A DNA stretch of 64,000 nt from Sphingomonas anseongensis (GCF_023516495.1 NZ_JAMGBC010000001.1:620001-684000); one strand, 5' to 3'. Positions 41,459 to 51,423 are shown, numbered from the stretch's first letter. The notes: generated by a model not told the origin, from the sequence alone. Made by a program: numbers and translations.

Positions 41459-44400
41459 TCACTTCTCGCTTGGTGGTGGGGGTTTGGTGGAAACATCGAC
41501 CTCGTCGATCGGCGTAAGTCGCGTCTGCTCTTCCTCTTTCCCGAGGACGCGGGTCTCGGTGACAATGCCGGGGCTATCGAGCGGGAAAGGCATCACCGGT
41601 TCGATGACGCCGGTCGGGTCCTTGAAGCCCTTCGCCATCTGGATCAGCGAGCGGAACGGGCCCCGGATGTTGAGGTTCACGACCATCGGCACGTTCTTGA
41701 AGGCGCCGCGGACCAGCCCTGCGACGAAGCCGCCGCGGTTGCCCAGCGACACCTGGTTGATCGTGAACCGGGTGGCGAATTCGCCCGCGAGGTCGCCATC
41801 CAGGCGAATGATCATCGACCGGTAGCGGATGTTGCTGAGAAGGTCGAAGGCAACTCCGACCATCATTCCTGCCTTGGGCTTGGTCCCGTTATAGGCGAAC
41901 TCGCCTCCCGGCGGCCGCGAATCCAGCCGGCCTCCGACTATCCGGCCGCCGTTCTCGTCGAAGATCATCGGCAGAACTCCGTCGAACGTGCCGGTGATCT
42001 CCAGCCCGGAGAAGCCGAGGTTGTCGATGAACATTTTCGCGTCGAAGCCCTGAAGCTCGAAGGTCAGGCGCTTGGGCGCATCGCTTCCGAAATTGAGGAT
42101 CGTCTCGCGCAGGATCAGGCGGCCGCCCATGAACGGCCATTCGCCGCGCTCCACCTTCACCAGCTGATTGGGCAACAGCTGGTACCGGATGACGCCGTCA
42201 TTGACGATGATGCCGGGGTTGATGGAATGGATCGACGCGACCTGGCCGGGCGAACTCTCCAGCCCGAGAAGATCGGTGAAATGGACGCTGGTCGTCAGGC
42301 CCTGGACCGGCCCGAACGGCGCGGCGAGATCCATGTTGGCCGTCGAGAAGTCGCCGGTGGAGGTGACTGCACCGGACCCCGACCAGTTGATCCTGCCCTG
42401 ACCGTTCACGGTCCCCTGAACCAGGGCGACCACGCCTTCGGTCAGACGGGTCAGCTCGTCGGGCTGGAGGTTGGGCCCGAAGGTGATCCCCGGAACGTCA
42501 AGGTTTGCATGGCCGGCGCCGCTGTTGAGATTATGCTCGATGTTGACGTCGCTGATCCTCGTTCCGCTCGCCGGATGCCGCAGGGTGCCGGTGGTCGTGA
42601 TGCGGTTGTTCGCCAGCACGAAATGAACATCGTTGCTCATGAGCGGATAGAAGCGCGGCGGGTCGAAGCGATCGTTGAGAAGCAGGCTTCCGTCGACCGT
42701 CAGCCGCTCGTTGAAGAACCTCCAGCGGCCGTCGATGTCGGTCATCTTCAGTTTCACCGACCCGAGAACCGCTTCCCCATTTGAAAGGGTTCCGGCCGCG
42801 CCGCCGCTGGTGAACCTGCCGCGAAGCGCCTCCGCACTGAGCGCAACGGGCCTTTCGTCCCTGCCGATACGAAGGGCGACGTTGCTCCCCTCGAAACCGG
42901 CCTGTGAAAGCAGGATCGACCTGGCGCTGAGCCGCATCGGGGCCGAGCCGAGGTTTCCGGCGAGCGCCGGATTGCTGATCCTTCCGCCGACGTGAAGCGC
43001 TCCGCCGGCGGCCTGGGCGATAATCGCCGCGCCAGTCGGGCAGACCGGCAGTCGGGTGCGGCCGAGACTGAGCTGCTGCATCTTCAGATAGTCGAAAGTG
43101 ACGACCATGCACCGCCGGCCAACGAGGATGCCGCCGTTGGCGCCGATCCTTCCCTCGATCGGAAGATTGAGGTTGCGCACCTGCCCCCCGGGGAAATTGC
43201 CAGTCAGGTTAGCAAGCGTACTGAAATTGGTGGCGCCGCTCGCCTCGCCGTTGAAGCGCAGGGTCGACAGGCTGAGCCGCGAGCCGTCGACGACATAGGG
43301 CCGGAAGTTGCCGAAGCCGTTCAAGGCTCCGTTCGGCGCCTGGTGGAGAGTGACCGAACCGGTCGGAAGTCCGCCACCCGTCATCGCAATCGTTCCGTCG
43401 AAGCGAAGCGCGCCGGTCGGCCAATAGTAACTGACGCCCTTGCCGCCGGAGATCTGCGCCCGTCCGCCGGTGGCGGTGCGAACGGTCGCGTCGGTGACTC
43501 GAGCGCCGCCGTAGCCGGGGAAGTTCACCAGCCGGATTCCGCCGAACACGTCGAAGTTGCGTGCGCTCGCGCCGATCGCCTTGCCGATCGTTGCTGCGAT
43601 GGGACCGATGGGGGTCGATTTCGTCGCCGCCAGCGCGCGCGTCAGGCCAGCCGTCATCGAAGGCGCCAGGCTGGCGCCATTGGCGCGATACTGGCCGACC
43701 ATGACCAGCGAGCCGGCGGTAGTCCGCAGCCTGTACTTGCCCTGGACTCGCGTCCGCTCGGCCGTGATCGTCCCAAGCCTCGATTTTTGCGCGGAGAAGT
43801 CCATCACCCCGCGAGCGTCCTTGGGGTCGCCGACAAGGGTCATCGTGCCGTTGAGCGCGGCAAGACCGTTGTCGCCGGCTGTCAGCACCTGCGACATCAG
43901 CCGCGCGTTGGCGTCGTAATTATCGAACGCCTCGCCAAACTTGGCGTCGAGCTCGAGGCGGGGCTGGACGATCGTGAACCGGCTTGCCGGGCAGACGAAC
44001 TGATTTGCGGTGAGCGGGCCGACGACGTGGGGGTGGCGAGCCTTTACCTCTATGGCGGCCGCGCCGCGCACATTCTCGGCGAAGCACCTGCCGGTGACCA
44101 GTCGCGGGCTCGAGGAAACGAAGCGGCCCTTGAAACCGCCGGTGAGGTTGCCGTTCCCCTGGACCGCGAACCCGAGCGGCCCCCATGGCGTTGCAAGGGC
44201 AATGCTGCTGTCGGCAATGTCGAGCGCGACGTCGGGCAAGCTGAACGGCTTGCCAGTTGGCGGTGGAAGCAACTTGTCGATCTGGCCCCAGCTGACGCGT
44301 CCGCTCGGAAACACCTTCCCCCGCAACCGGACACCGCGAGCGACGATCCGATACACATCGACGCTGCCATTCCATTTCAGCCGCATCTGGATCAGCACCC

Positions 44401-44686
44401 GCTCGGCAGTGAGATCGGGGTGATTCGGGTCGCCGATCCGGAGGTTGCTGATCTGCTCGGTCCTGAGGCCCACCCGGTCGAGCGTGTAGCTCCCCTTCAC
44501 CCCGCGGCTTTCGAGCTGGCGGTCGATGATGTTGCGGGCGATCGGCCGCCGCTCCAGCCAGACGAACAGGAATGCGGCGAGGATGAAGGCGAGCGCGCCG
44601 ACGCTGACCCAGGTGAGCACCCTGCGCCATCCGTACCGCCGCCTGACGACGACGGTGTCCCCGCTCTCGGCCTCAGATCCGACCAT
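41459..44686 (-). CDS. ydbH: YdbH-family AsmA-like intermembrane lipid transport protein
   Basis: A 1075-residue protein from ATG 44686 (GAAGG upstream; a TTG 12 bases earlier is less likely). A single N-terminal membrane helix (about 19-40) anchors a long periplasmic beta-rich domain. The C-terminal third holds the family region (EWPFMGGRLILRETILNFG, QGFDAKMFIDNLGFSGLEITGTFDGVLPM). With YnbE and YdbL it forms an envelope bridge that moves phospholipids, redundant with TamB and YhdP in E. coli. A TamA and probable TamB lie in the same window, so both bridges are present. Confidence 0.88.
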   Translation of the reverse strand: MVGSEAESGDTVVVRRRYGWRRVLTWVSVGALAFILAAFLFVWLERRPIARNIIDRQLESRGVKGSYTLDRVGLRTEQISNLRIGDPNHPDLTAERVLIQMRLKWNGSVDVYRIVARGVRLRGKVFPSGRVSWGQIDKLLPPPTGKPFSLPDVALDIADSSIALATPWGPLGFAVQGNGNLTGGFKGRFVSSSPRLVTGRCFAENVRGAAAIEVKARHPHVVGPLTANQFVCPASRFTIVQPRLELDAKFGEAFDNYDANARLMSQVLTAGDNGLAALNGTMTLVGDPKDARGVMDFSAQKSRLGTITAERTRVQGKYRLRTTAGSLVMVGQYRANGASLAPSMTAGLTRALAATKSTPIGPIAATIGKAIGASARNFDVFGGIRLVNFPGYGGARVTDATVRTATGGRAQISGGKGVSYYWPTGALRFDGTIAMTGGGLPTGSVTLHQAPNGALNGFGNFRPYVVDGSRLSLSTLRFNGEASGATNFSTLANLTGNFPGGQVRNLNLPIEGRIGANGGILVGRRCMVVTFDYLKMQQLSLGRTRLPVCPTGAAIIAQAAGGALHVGGRISNPALAGNLGSAPMRLSARSILLSQAGFEGSNVALRIGRDERPVALSAEALRGRFTSGGAAGTLSNGEAVLGSVKLKMTDIDGRWRFFNERLTVDGSLLLNDRFDPPRFYPLMSNDVHFVLANNRITTTGTLRHPASGTRISDVNIEHNLNSGAGHANLDVPGITFGPNLQPDELTRLTEGVVALVQGTVNGQGRINWSGSGAVTSTGDFSTANMDLAAPFGPVQGLTTSVHFTDLLGLESSPGQVASIHSINPGIIVNDGVIRYQLLPNQLVKVERGEWPFMGGRLILRETILNFGSDAPKRLTFELQGFDAKMFIDNLGFSGLEITGTFDGVLPMIFDENGGRIVGGRLDSRPPGGEFAYNGTKPKAGMMVGVAFDLLSNIRYRSMIIRLDGDLAGEFATRFTINQVSLGNRGGFVAGLVRGAFKNVPMVVNLNIRGPFRSLIQMAKGFKDPTGVIEPVMPFPLDSPGIVTETRVLGKEEEQTRLTPIDEVDVSTKPPPPSEK

Positions 44687-44802
44687 TGGTGCCTTCAACC
44701 CGCGCCCGTGCCAGCCGTTCCGTCACCGGCACGACCACGCTTTCCACGGCGCGAGGGATGTGGCTAGTATGGCACTGCTCGGAGTGGTCGGATGGGAACC
44801 GG

Positions 44803-45495
44803 ATGCACGGGCGAATCACGTCGGTCGAAAGCAATGGCAGCGGCCACAGGTCGAGGCTTAGGAAGCGGCTGTTCGAAGGCGGCGGCAAGGCGCTGCTGGA
44901 CCATGAGCTGGTCGAATATCTTCTCGCGCTGGCGATCCCCCGTCGCGACACCAAGGACCAAGCGAAGGAGCTGATCGCCAAGTTCGGTGGCATCGGGCCC
45001 CTTCTGTCGGCGAGCGCGGAGACGATGAAGCGCGAAGGGCTAAGCGAGTCGGTGATCGGCGCATTGAAAATTGCCGAGGCGACCGCGCTTCGTCTGCTCG
45101 AGACCCGCGCCGAGGGCGCTCCGATCCTTTCCAGCTGGGAGGCTCTCTGCGATTATCTCCACGTGGCGATGGCGCATTCGCGCACCGAACAGGTCCGGGT
45201 GCTGTTTCTCAACGCCAAGAACATGCTGATCGCCAACGAGGCCATGTGGAATGGCTCCGTCGACGAAGCATCCGTTCACGTCCGCGAGGTGATCTCCCGA
45301 GCTATCGCGCTAGGCGCCACCGCGCTGATCATCGTCCACAACCACCCCAGCGGCGACCCGACGCCCTCCAGCCAGGACATCCGCATCACCAACGATCTCA
45401 TCGAAGCCGCTCGACACATGAAGATCACGGTCCACGACCATGTGATCGTCGGTGCGAGCGGCAGGACCAGCATGCGGGCGATGGGGTTGATTTGA
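44803..45495 (+). CDS. radC: RadC-family JAMM-domain protein
   Basis: A 230-residue protein starting at ATG 44803. An N-terminal helix-hairpin-helix-like region (ELIAKFGGIGPLLSASAETM) is followed by the JAMM metalloprotease-like motif: Glu in VREVISRA, HNHPSGDPTPSSQD (two His, Asp). Despite the name, a direct repair role is not established. It is divergent from ydbH over a 116-base gap. Confidence 0.9.
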   Translation: MHGRITSVESNGSGHRSRLRKRLFEGGGKALLDHELVEYLLALAIPRRDTKDQAKELIAKFGGIGPLLSASAETMKREGLSESVIGALKIAEATALRLLETRAEGAPILSSWEALCDYLHVAMAHSRTEQVRVLFLNAKNMLIANEAMWNGSVDEASVHVREVISRAIALGATALIIVHNHPSGDPTPSSQDIRITNDLIEAARHMKITVHDHVIVGASGRTSMRAMGLI

Positions 45496-45544
45496 AGGCG
45501 CAAACCGGTCCGGCTTGATTACCCGGCCACGACGTCCATATTGG

Positions 45545-45730
45545 TTATATGACTGGGTATTCCCCCTGCAGGCGGCCTCAGCTCCATCCGGGCAGCAGCA
45601 CCGCACGATTCTAGTGCCCTCGGCGCGCGCCCAAGCCCGCGCTTAGGGCTCTCCCCCGACTGAACCGCGCGCCGCATCGCAGCGCGCCACTCACATCAGA
45701 CGACGGGCCCGCCCGTCAGGGAGTAGTTTC
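45545..45730 (+). ncRNA. Structured leader / possible ncRNA upstream of small gene
   Basis: The 235-base gap after radC holds no normal gene but folds strongly. GCCCT (45616-45620) pairs with AGGGC (45645-45649), enclosing GGC-GCGC-GCC and AAGC-CCGC-GCTT as a three-way junction. A GCGCGC/GCGCGC stem follows at 45667-45687, and GACGGGC-CC-GCCCGTC at 45702-45717 abuts the AGGGAG SD. A 21-codon reading begins at ATG 45549 without an SD. Consistent with a cis-regulatory leader; class unknown. Confidence 0.4.
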
Positions 45731-45952
45731 GTGGCAACGCAACGTTTCTCAGTTGAATTCGAGCGAAGGACCGTAGGGATCGCAGTCCGCGTCCCCGGCG
45801 GCTTCGTTTTCTATGCATCGGATAGCCGCTTCGAGGGGCTCGACGGCAAGACTTTTCCCAGAGCACGAACGATCGAGCGCGAGCTGGCCAAGTTTGCGAA
45901 GCAGCAGAAGCCGGCCCGCCAGACTCTCCAGCAAAGCCCGGCGATGGCCTGA
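45731..45952 (+). CDS. Small hypothetical protein behind structured leader
   Basis: A 73-residue protein starting at GTG 45731 behind AGGGAG. It has a beta-rich start (QRFSVEFERRTVGIAVRVPGGFVFYASD), a helical end (RTIERELAKFAKQ) and a low-complexity tail. The stop overlaps the next start (TGATG). The motif VGIAVRVPGGFVFYASDSRFEGLDG is reminiscent of small uncharacterised proteins in other Alphaproteobacteria, but I cannot name a family. Confidence 0.65.
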   Translation: MATQRFSVEFERRTVGIAVRVPGGFVFYASDSRFEGLDGKTFPRARTIERELAKFAKQQKPARQTLQQSPAMA

Positions 45953-46290
45953 TGCTCACAGCAAGAATGGACGATACAATGACAAACCGTACGACGCGCG
46001 AGCAGGTTCGCGCTCTCCGGATAGACCGCGACCGAATAGCCGGCCTGGTCGGTCGCTATCCGGCAGTGACTCAAGAGGAAACCGGCGAGATCCTGAGGTT
46101 CATGCGCACCGGACGTCACCTGGACATCGGGCTCCTTACCAGCAACCAGCGCCTTCGTCCGAAGCTCGACGCCTTCATGGAGGAGCACAAGGCGCACTTC
46201 CGCGTCTCGTTCATGGAAAGCGCGGCGGTGATCGCCGCCATCCTGGCCACGCTGTTCGGCTTGTGGCTAGCGTGGGAGGCATTCGCCTGA
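45952..46290 (+). CDS. Small membrane-anchored hypothetical protein
   Basis: A 112-residue protein from ATG 45952, overlapping the upstream stop. In-frame ATGs at 45967 and 45979 are alternatives, the last giving MTNRTTREQVRALR. A soluble helical part (RDRIAGLVGRYPAVTQEETGEILRFMRTGRHLDIGLLTSN) precedes one C-terminal membrane helix (AAVIAAILATLFGLWLAWEAF). A tail-anchored, cytosol-facing arrangement is likely. Function unknown. Confidence 0.65.
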   Translation: MLTARMDDTMTNRTTREQVRALRIDRDRIAGLVGRYPAVTQEETGEILRFMRTGRHLDIGLLTSNQRLRPKLDAFMEEHKAHFRVSFMESAAVIAAILATLFGLWLAWEAFA

Positions 46291-46418
46291 GTCTCGACGC
46301 GTTGTCGGGAATTGACCTGATTGCCATTGCACCGGCTGCGGGCAAATTCCGGGCAGAGCATCAATCGCTACCCTGAGGCATGGCGCCAAATGACGGGAAG
46401 CAGCGACAGGGCGTGAGC

Positions 46419-47024
46419 ATGACCAAGGGCATCCTGGGAGATCGTGAAAAGGCGCTCGAGGATAATTACTTCCGGCAAGAGGAAGCGAAACTTGTCGAGA
46501 AGCTGCGCCAGAACGCCAGGCTCGACGAGATCGCGGCCGCGCTGCGCGACAAATTGCAGGTCGATGACCCCGAGCTGCTGATGCGTACGCGGCAACTCGG
46601 AGTGACCGTTGAGACCGCACCTGCCTTCTTCCTGGCCCCACTCGTCCAGGTCGCCTGGGCAGGCGGTTCGGTCACGAGTTCCGAACGTGAAACTGTGCTT
46701 GGCCTTGCGCGCGGTCGTGAGATCGACCCCGCCTCGCCTGCCTATGCGCAGCTTGTCAGCTGGCTCGAAAGCAAGCCTTCGGATGAGCTTTTCGACACCG
46801 CACTGGAAGTGTTGAGGAGCGGCTTTTCAGTGCTTCCGCCCGACGAGCGAAGGGCGCGCGTAACCACGCTGGTCGACGCCTGCCATAAGGTGGCCGAAGC
46901 AGCAGGAAGCCACGTCGCTACGCTCCTTGGAATGCGCCAAGACGTTACGCGGGCGGAAGAGTCGGTCGTCGAGACAATCAACAACAAGCTGCGGATCGGG
47001 ACAGGAGAATCGGCTTCGGACTAA
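46419..47024 (+). CDS. TerB-like protein with ATPase-zeta-like N-terminus
   Basis: From ATG 46419 the protein has 201 residues. Residues 1-40 (GILGDREKALEDNYFRQEEAKLVEKLRQNARLDEI) resemble the start of the alphaproteobacterial F1-ATPase inhibitor zeta (DREKAFE...KFAHDEE). Residues about 60-185 form an all-helical TerB-like domain (PLVQVAWAGGSVTSSERETVLGLARGREI). TerB domains occur in membrane-associated tellurite and stress modules. The combination is seen directly; function is not known. Convergent with pflA (overlapping stops). Confidence 0.7.
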   Translation: MTKGILGDREKALEDNYFRQEEAKLVEKLRQNARLDEIAAALRDKLQVDDPELLMRTRQLGVTVETAPAFFLAPLVQVAWAGGSVTSSERETVLGLARGREIDPASPAYAQLVSWLESKPSDELFDTALEVLRSGFSVLPPDERRARVTTLVDACHKVAEAAGSHVATLLGMRQDVTRAEESVVETINNKLRIGTGESASD

Positions 47025-47860
47025 TCTGCAGCTAGCCCCGCGGCCCGGAAAATCCGCACTGCTTCCGCAATCTGCTCATCCGTGGGCGGCTTGGTATCGG
47101 CGAGGGAGTATTCGAGGCCCAGCCGGTCCCATTTATACTGGCCAAGCTGGTGGAACGGCAGGATTTCCGCACGCTGGACGACGCCAAGGGAGGCTCCAAA
47201 CTTCGCGACTGCCGCCATCTCTTCCGGAATGTCGGTCAGTCCCGGAACCAGGACGTAGCGAAGCCACATTGGGCGTTTGAGCCGCGCCAGGCGATCGCAG
47301 AAGGCGAGGATATCGTCGTTATGCATCCCGGTGACCCGCCGGTGCTGGTCCCGGTCGATCGCCTTCATGTCGAGAATGACGAGGTCGATGGTCTTGAGCT
47401 CGTCGTCCGAAAGCCGCTCGCCGAAATAGCCATTGGTCTCGATGGCGGTGTGGACACCCATGTCCTGTACCGCAGCAAACAGCCGCACCGCAAAGCGATC
47501 CTGCATCAGCGGCTCGCCGCCCGACAGTGTGAACCCGCCACGGATCGCCCTCAAACCGTTGGCGTATTTGCGCACCTCCTCGATCGCCTGCTCCAGGGTC
47601 ACGGGGATTCCGTTGGTCAGGGTCCAGGTGTCCGGGTTGTGGCAATACTTGCAGCGAAACATGCAAGCCGTGGTCCAGGCGACGAGACGAATTCCAGGCC
47701 CGTCGACCGCCGAACCGGTGGTGAAGCTGTGCAGGAATCCCATGTCACCGGTCTTGAGCGCCGAGCGGACATCCGTGTCTGGCAGGCCTTCGCCAAGGCT
47801 GACGCGCATCTCAAAAGGCGAGCTGGCCTCCAGCGGAGTGGGCGGCGGATTTGATTCCAC
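47021..47860 (-). CDS. pflA: Pyruvate formate-lyase activating enzyme
   Basis: A 279-residue radical-SAM enzyme starting at GTG 47860. The 4Fe-4S motif is CMFRCKYC (Cys66, Cys70, Cys73), followed by GGFTLSGGEPLMQ (SAM GGE motif) and ETNGYF. It abstracts hydrogen from Gly728 of PflB to generate the glycyl radical. It follows pflB by 6 bases and ends the sdaA-MFS-pflB-pflA unit. The extended N-terminus (40 residues before MGFLHSFTTGS) is longer than E. coli PflA, so a downstream start (ATG 47743) is possible. Confidence 0.93.
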   Translation of the reverse strand: MESNPPPTPLEASSPFEMRVSLGEGLPDTDVRSALKTGDMGFLHSFTTGSAVDGPGIRLVAWTTACMFRCKYCHNPDTWTLTNGIPVTLEQAIEEVRKYANGLRAIRGGFTLSGGEPLMQDRFAVRLFAAVQDMGVHTAIETNGYFGERLSDDELKTIDLVILDMKAIDRDQHRRVTGMHNDDILAFCDRLARLKRPMWLRYVLVPGLTDIPEEMAAVAKFGASLGVVQRAEILPFHQLGQYKWDRLGLEYSLADTKPPTDEQIAEAVRIFRAAGLAAD

Positions 47861-47866
47861 GCCGAC

Positions 47867-50125
47867 TCACTCCCCGTGGAATGTGCGGTTGATCACGTCC
47901 ATCTGCTGCTCGCGGGTCAGGCGGACGAAGTTGACGGCATAGCCGGAGACCCGGATCGTCAGGGTCGGATATTTCTCCGGGTGGTCCATCGCGTCGACCA
48001 GGGTGTCGCGATTGAGCACATTCACGTTCATGTGAAAGCCAGTGACTGAGAAGAAGCGGTCCAGGATCGAAGTGAGGTTTGTGATCCGGTCCTTTTCGGT
48101 ACGGCCGAGCCCGGTCGGCACCAGACTCGTCGTAAGCGAAATTCCGTCCTGGGCGTCGCGATACGGGATTTTCGCCACGGAGGCGGCCGAAGCCTGGATT
48201 CCGTGGCTATCGCGCCCGTGCATGGGGTTTGCGCCGGGGGCAAACGGCTCGCCCTTGCGCCTTCCGTCAGGCGTGTTCCCGGTGGCCTTGCCGTAGACGA
48301 CGTTGGACGTGATCGTCAGCACCGACTGCGTGTGGAGGGCGTTGCGGTACGTCTCGTGCCCGCGAAGCTTCCCCATGAACGTGCTGACCAGCCAGGCGGC
48401 CATATAATCGACGCGGTTGTCGTTGTTCCCGAACTTGGGAAAGTCGCCCTCGACTTCATAGTCGACGACGAGACCGCTGCTGTCCCGGATGACTTTGACC
48501 TTCGCATATTTGATCGCGGACAGGCTGTCGGCGACGACGGACATGCCCGCGATCCCGAACGCCATCGTCCGGATCGGCGAGTAATCGTGGAGCGCCATTT
48601 CGACCCGCTCGTAGGCATATTTGTCGTGCATGTAGTGGATGACGTTCATGGCGCTGACGTAGATCTCCGCCAGCCAGCCCATCATTTTCTCGAACCGGTC
48701 GAGGACGTCGTCGAAATCCAGATAATCGCCTTCAACCGGCGCGGTCGGCGGTCCGACTTGATCCCCGCTGATCTCGTCCCGCCCTCCGTTGATTGCGTAG
48801 AGCAGGCATTTTGCGAGGTTCGCGCGGGCGCCGAAGAACTGCATTTGCTTGCCCATCAGCATCGGCGAAACGCAGCAGGCGATGGCGCCGTCGTCGCCCC
48901 AGGCCATCCGCATGATCTCGTCGCTCTCGAACTGGATCGAGCTCGTGTCGATCGCGACCTTGGCCGTGAACCGGCGGAAGTTCTCGGGAAGCTGCGAGGA
49001 ATACCAGATCGTCAGGTTAGGCTCGGGCGCAGGGCCGAGATTGTAGAGCGTCTGGAGGAAGCGGAAGCTCGTCTTCGTGACGAGGGGGCGGCCGTCATCC
49101 CCCATTCCCGCGATGGACTCCGTGACCCAGGTGGGATCTCCGGCGAATAGCTCGTCATATTCGGGCGTTCGAAGGAAGCGGATGATCCGCAGCTTCATCA
49201 CGAAATCGTCGATGATCTCCTGGGCTTCGCTTTCGGTGATCAGGCGCGAAGCGAGATCCCGTTCGAAGAAGATGTCGAGGAATGTCGACACTCGTCCGAG
49301 CGACATCGCCGCTCCGTTCTGCTCCTTCACCCCGGCGAGATAGCCGAAATAGAGCCACTGAACGGCTTCCTTCGCGCTTGTGGCCGGCTTCGAAATGTCA
49401 AAGTCGTATTTGGCCGCCATTTCCTTCAGTTCGCCAAGTGCGCGAATCTGTTCGGAAAGCTCCTCGCGGTCGCGGATCGTCTCGTCCGTCGACCACACCT
49501 GGTCGAGCTGGCTTTTCTCGGTCTTTTTCTCCTCGATCAGGCGGTCGACGCCATAGAGGGCAACGCGGCGATAATCGCCGATGATCCGCCCCCGCCCGTA
49601 GGCATCGGGGAGACCGGTCAGTATGTGTGATTTGCGGCAGCGTCGGACGTCCGCGGTGTAGGCATCGAAGACGCCCGCGTTGTGGGTTTTCCTGTATTTG
49701 GTGAAAATCTCCACGACCTGGGGATCGGGCGTGTAGCCGAACGCCTCGAGCGCGTTGGTGACCATCCTCAGGCCGCCATTGGGCATGATCGCGCGCTTCA
49801 GGGGGGCGTCCGTCTGGAGCCCGACGATCACCTCGTTGTCGCGGTCGATATAGCCGGCGTCGTGAGCCGTGATCGAGCTTGGGATTTGCGAGACGTCGAG
49901 AACGCCCTTCTTGCGCTCCTCGACGAAAAGGTCGGTCAATTTCTTCCAGATAGCTCGGGTGCGGGGAGTCGCAGTCGTGAGGAAGGAGCCGTCGCCGAAA
50001 TAAGGCGTGAAGTTCGTCTGGATGAAATTGCGGACATCGATGTCCTTCGTCCACAGTCCGCTTTGGAAGGATGGGCGTTCCTGGGTCCCGCGCTTGTGTT
50101 CTGGCTCCATGATCAGGGTCGGCAT
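47867..50125 (-). CDS. pflB: Formate C-acetyltransferase (pyruvate formate-lyase)
   Basis: A 752-residue protein starting at ATG 50125 behind GGAGGA (an ATG 12 bases upstream lies right after the MFS stop and is less likely). Catalytic cysteines are Cys417-Cys418 in AIACCVSPM, and the radical glycine is Gly728 in RVSGYAVNF. Full length and all motifs match canonical PflB (759 aa in E. coli), not glycerol or choline glycyl-radical lyases. It converts pyruvate plus CoA to acetyl-CoA plus formate and is irreversibly cleaved by O2 in the active state. Unusual for a sphingomonad-like genome. Confidence 0.96.
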   Translation of the reverse strand: MPTLIMEPEHKRGTQERPSFQSGLWTKDIDVRNFIQTNFTPYFGDGSFLTTATPRTRAIWKKLTDLFVEERKKGVLDVSQIPSSITAHDAGYIDRDNEVIVGLQTDAPLKRAIMPNGGLRMVTNALEAFGYTPDPQVVEIFTKYRKTHNAGVFDAYTADVRRCRKSHILTGLPDAYGRGRIIGDYRRVALYGVDRLIEEKKTEKSQLDQVWSTDETIRDREELSEQIRALGELKEMAAKYDFDISKPATSAKEAVQWLYFGYLAGVKEQNGAAMSLGRVSTFLDIFFERDLASRLITESEAQEIIDDFVMKLRIIRFLRTPEYDELFAGDPTWVTESIAGMGDDGRPLVTKTSFRFLQTLYNLGPAPEPNLTIWYSSQLPENFRRFTAKVAIDTSSIQFESDEIMRMAWGDDGAIACCVSPMLMGKQMQFFGARANLAKCLLYAINGGRDEISGDQVGPPTAPVEGDYLDFDDVLDRFEKMMGWLAEIYVSAMNVIHYMHDKYAYERVEMALHDYSPIRTMAFGIAGMSVVADSLSAIKYAKVKVIRDSSGLVVDYEVEGDFPKFGNNDNRVDYMAAWLVSTFMGKLRGHETYRNALHTQSVLTITSNVVYGKATGNTPDGRRKGEPFAPGANPMHGRDSHGIQASAASVAKIPYRDAQDGISLTTSLVPTGLGRTEKDRITNLTSILDRFFSVTGFHMNVNVLNRDTLVDAMDHPEKYPTLTIRVSGYAVNFVRLTREQQMDVINRTFHGE

Positions 50126-50137
50126 CGAGTCCTCCAT

Positions 50138-51418
50138 TCATTCGGCGGGGAGTGCGGAAGCTGCCTTCGCTGTCCGTGCGCGCGGCCCGGTTTCGCGAAG
50201 CAGCAGGGTCAGGGCGATTGCGAGGACCACGCCATAGAGAAGCGGCTGGAACGCCTCCTGATAATGACCGAGCTGCCGGTCCCCGCCTGCGCTCGCCCCA
50301 ATCAGCGCGCCGGCGAAAATCGGGCCGAGGACGGCCGTCATCGAGAAGTTGAGAAAGTTGACCACTCCGGTCGCCGTGCCGCTGTGCTCCGGCCGGTTGG
50401 CTTCCTTGATGATCGTGTACGGGATCATCGCCGCACCGGAAGCGATCCCGGCGACAAGGGCGAGGCTGAACGGCGGGAATATGCCAACCGGCGCGAACAG
50501 GATCAGCGCCAGCGTTCCAAGAAGGACTAGCCCGGCGCCGACGATCACGGGCTTGCGGCGACCGATCCGGTCGGTGATCCAACCCAGGAGCGGGCAACCG
50601 ATGATCCACCCGAAGGGGACGGCGGCAGATCGCAGGACCGCGACCGAATAAGGCAGATCATGCGCTTCCTGCAGGTACCGAACGCCCCAGACCATGTCGA
50701 AGATGGTCGTCGGTATGAAGAACAGCCCGGCGATCAGGCCGCACAGCAGCGACTGGGGATTCGCGAACACCGTCCCCATCGCCGACAGCGCCGGGCCGAG
50801 ACCCCTTCGCTGGCGGGACGCACCTTCCTGGACCTCTCGTTTCGGGATGAGCAGAAGCAGCAGGAGTGCGATGGGGATGCCGACGACGCCGGCGATGAAC
50901 CAGAACTTGTCCCACGCTATTCCGGAAGCGATCAGCGGGCCGACGACGAACTGGCCGGCGGAGCCGCCTGCCATTCCGAACATCTGCGTGACGCCGACAA
51001 GCGTCGCGGCGCTCGACACGGGCATGAAGGCCGTTACCAGGTAAACGGCCCCGATCAGCGCGAACACGCCGCCGGCACCCTGCATGAACCTGCCAATGCT
51101 TCCGAGCGTCGGATCGCCGGTTGAAAACAGCATTGCGCCAATCGCCACGCTGGCGGCCCCGAGGGGAACGACCTTGCGGGGCCCGAGCTGGTCCATCGCG
51201 ACGCCCGCAACCAGGCTGAAGGGTGCGTAGCCGTAATAGAAAAGGCCGACGAGAGAGGCGATGCCGACGGCGCTCATCCCGAAGGCGGCCGTGAGCTCCG
51301 GAACCATGACGGCGGGCGCCGAGCGCATCGAATATTGGTAGAAATAGAAGACTGCGGTCAGGAGCCAGGCGGCGGTGATTGCCGCCGTCGCTCCCGACCG
51401 CGTGACCGGCCCGGACAT
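50138..51418 (-). CDS. MFS transporter in the fermentation operon
   Basis: A 426-residue major-facilitator protein with about 12 hydrophobic helices, including FYFYQYSMRSAPAVMVPELTAAFG in helix 1, a motif-A-like VAGVAMDQLGPRKVVPLGA and, in the second half, LLGWITDRIGRRKPVI. It lies 5 bases after sdaA and 13 bases before the pflB start. The position suggests transport of serine, pyruvate, formate or acetate. It is not a FocA-type formate channel. Substrate not determinable from sequence. Confidence 0.88.
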   Translation of the reverse strand: MSGPVTRSGATAAITAAWLLTAVFYFYQYSMRSAPAVMVPELTAAFGMSAVGIASLVGLFYYGYAPFSLVAGVAMDQLGPRKVVPLGAASVAIGAMLFSTGDPTLGSIGRFMQGAGGVFALIGAVYLVTAFMPVSSAATLVGVTQMFGMAGGSAGQFVVGPLIASGIAWDKFWFIAGVVGIPIALLLLLLIPKREVQEGASRQRRGLGPALSAMGTVFANPQSLLCGLIAGLFFIPTTIFDMVWGVRYLQEAHDLPYSVAVLRSAAVPFGWIIGCPLLGWITDRIGRRKPVIVGAGLVLLGTLALILFAPVGIFPPFSLALVAGIASGAAMIPYTIIKEANRPEHSGTATGVVNFLNFSMTAVLGPIFAGALIGASAGGDRQLGHYQEAFQPLLYGVVLAIALTLLLRETGPRARTAKAASALPAE

Positions 51419-51423
51419 CGGAT

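Noticed and set aside
47867-50125. Glycyl-radical enzyme other than PFL (glycerol/choline/benzylsuccinate lyase)
   Set aside because: The adjacent Cys-Cys pair (417-418) and full PflB-like motifs are specific to pyruvate formate-lyase.
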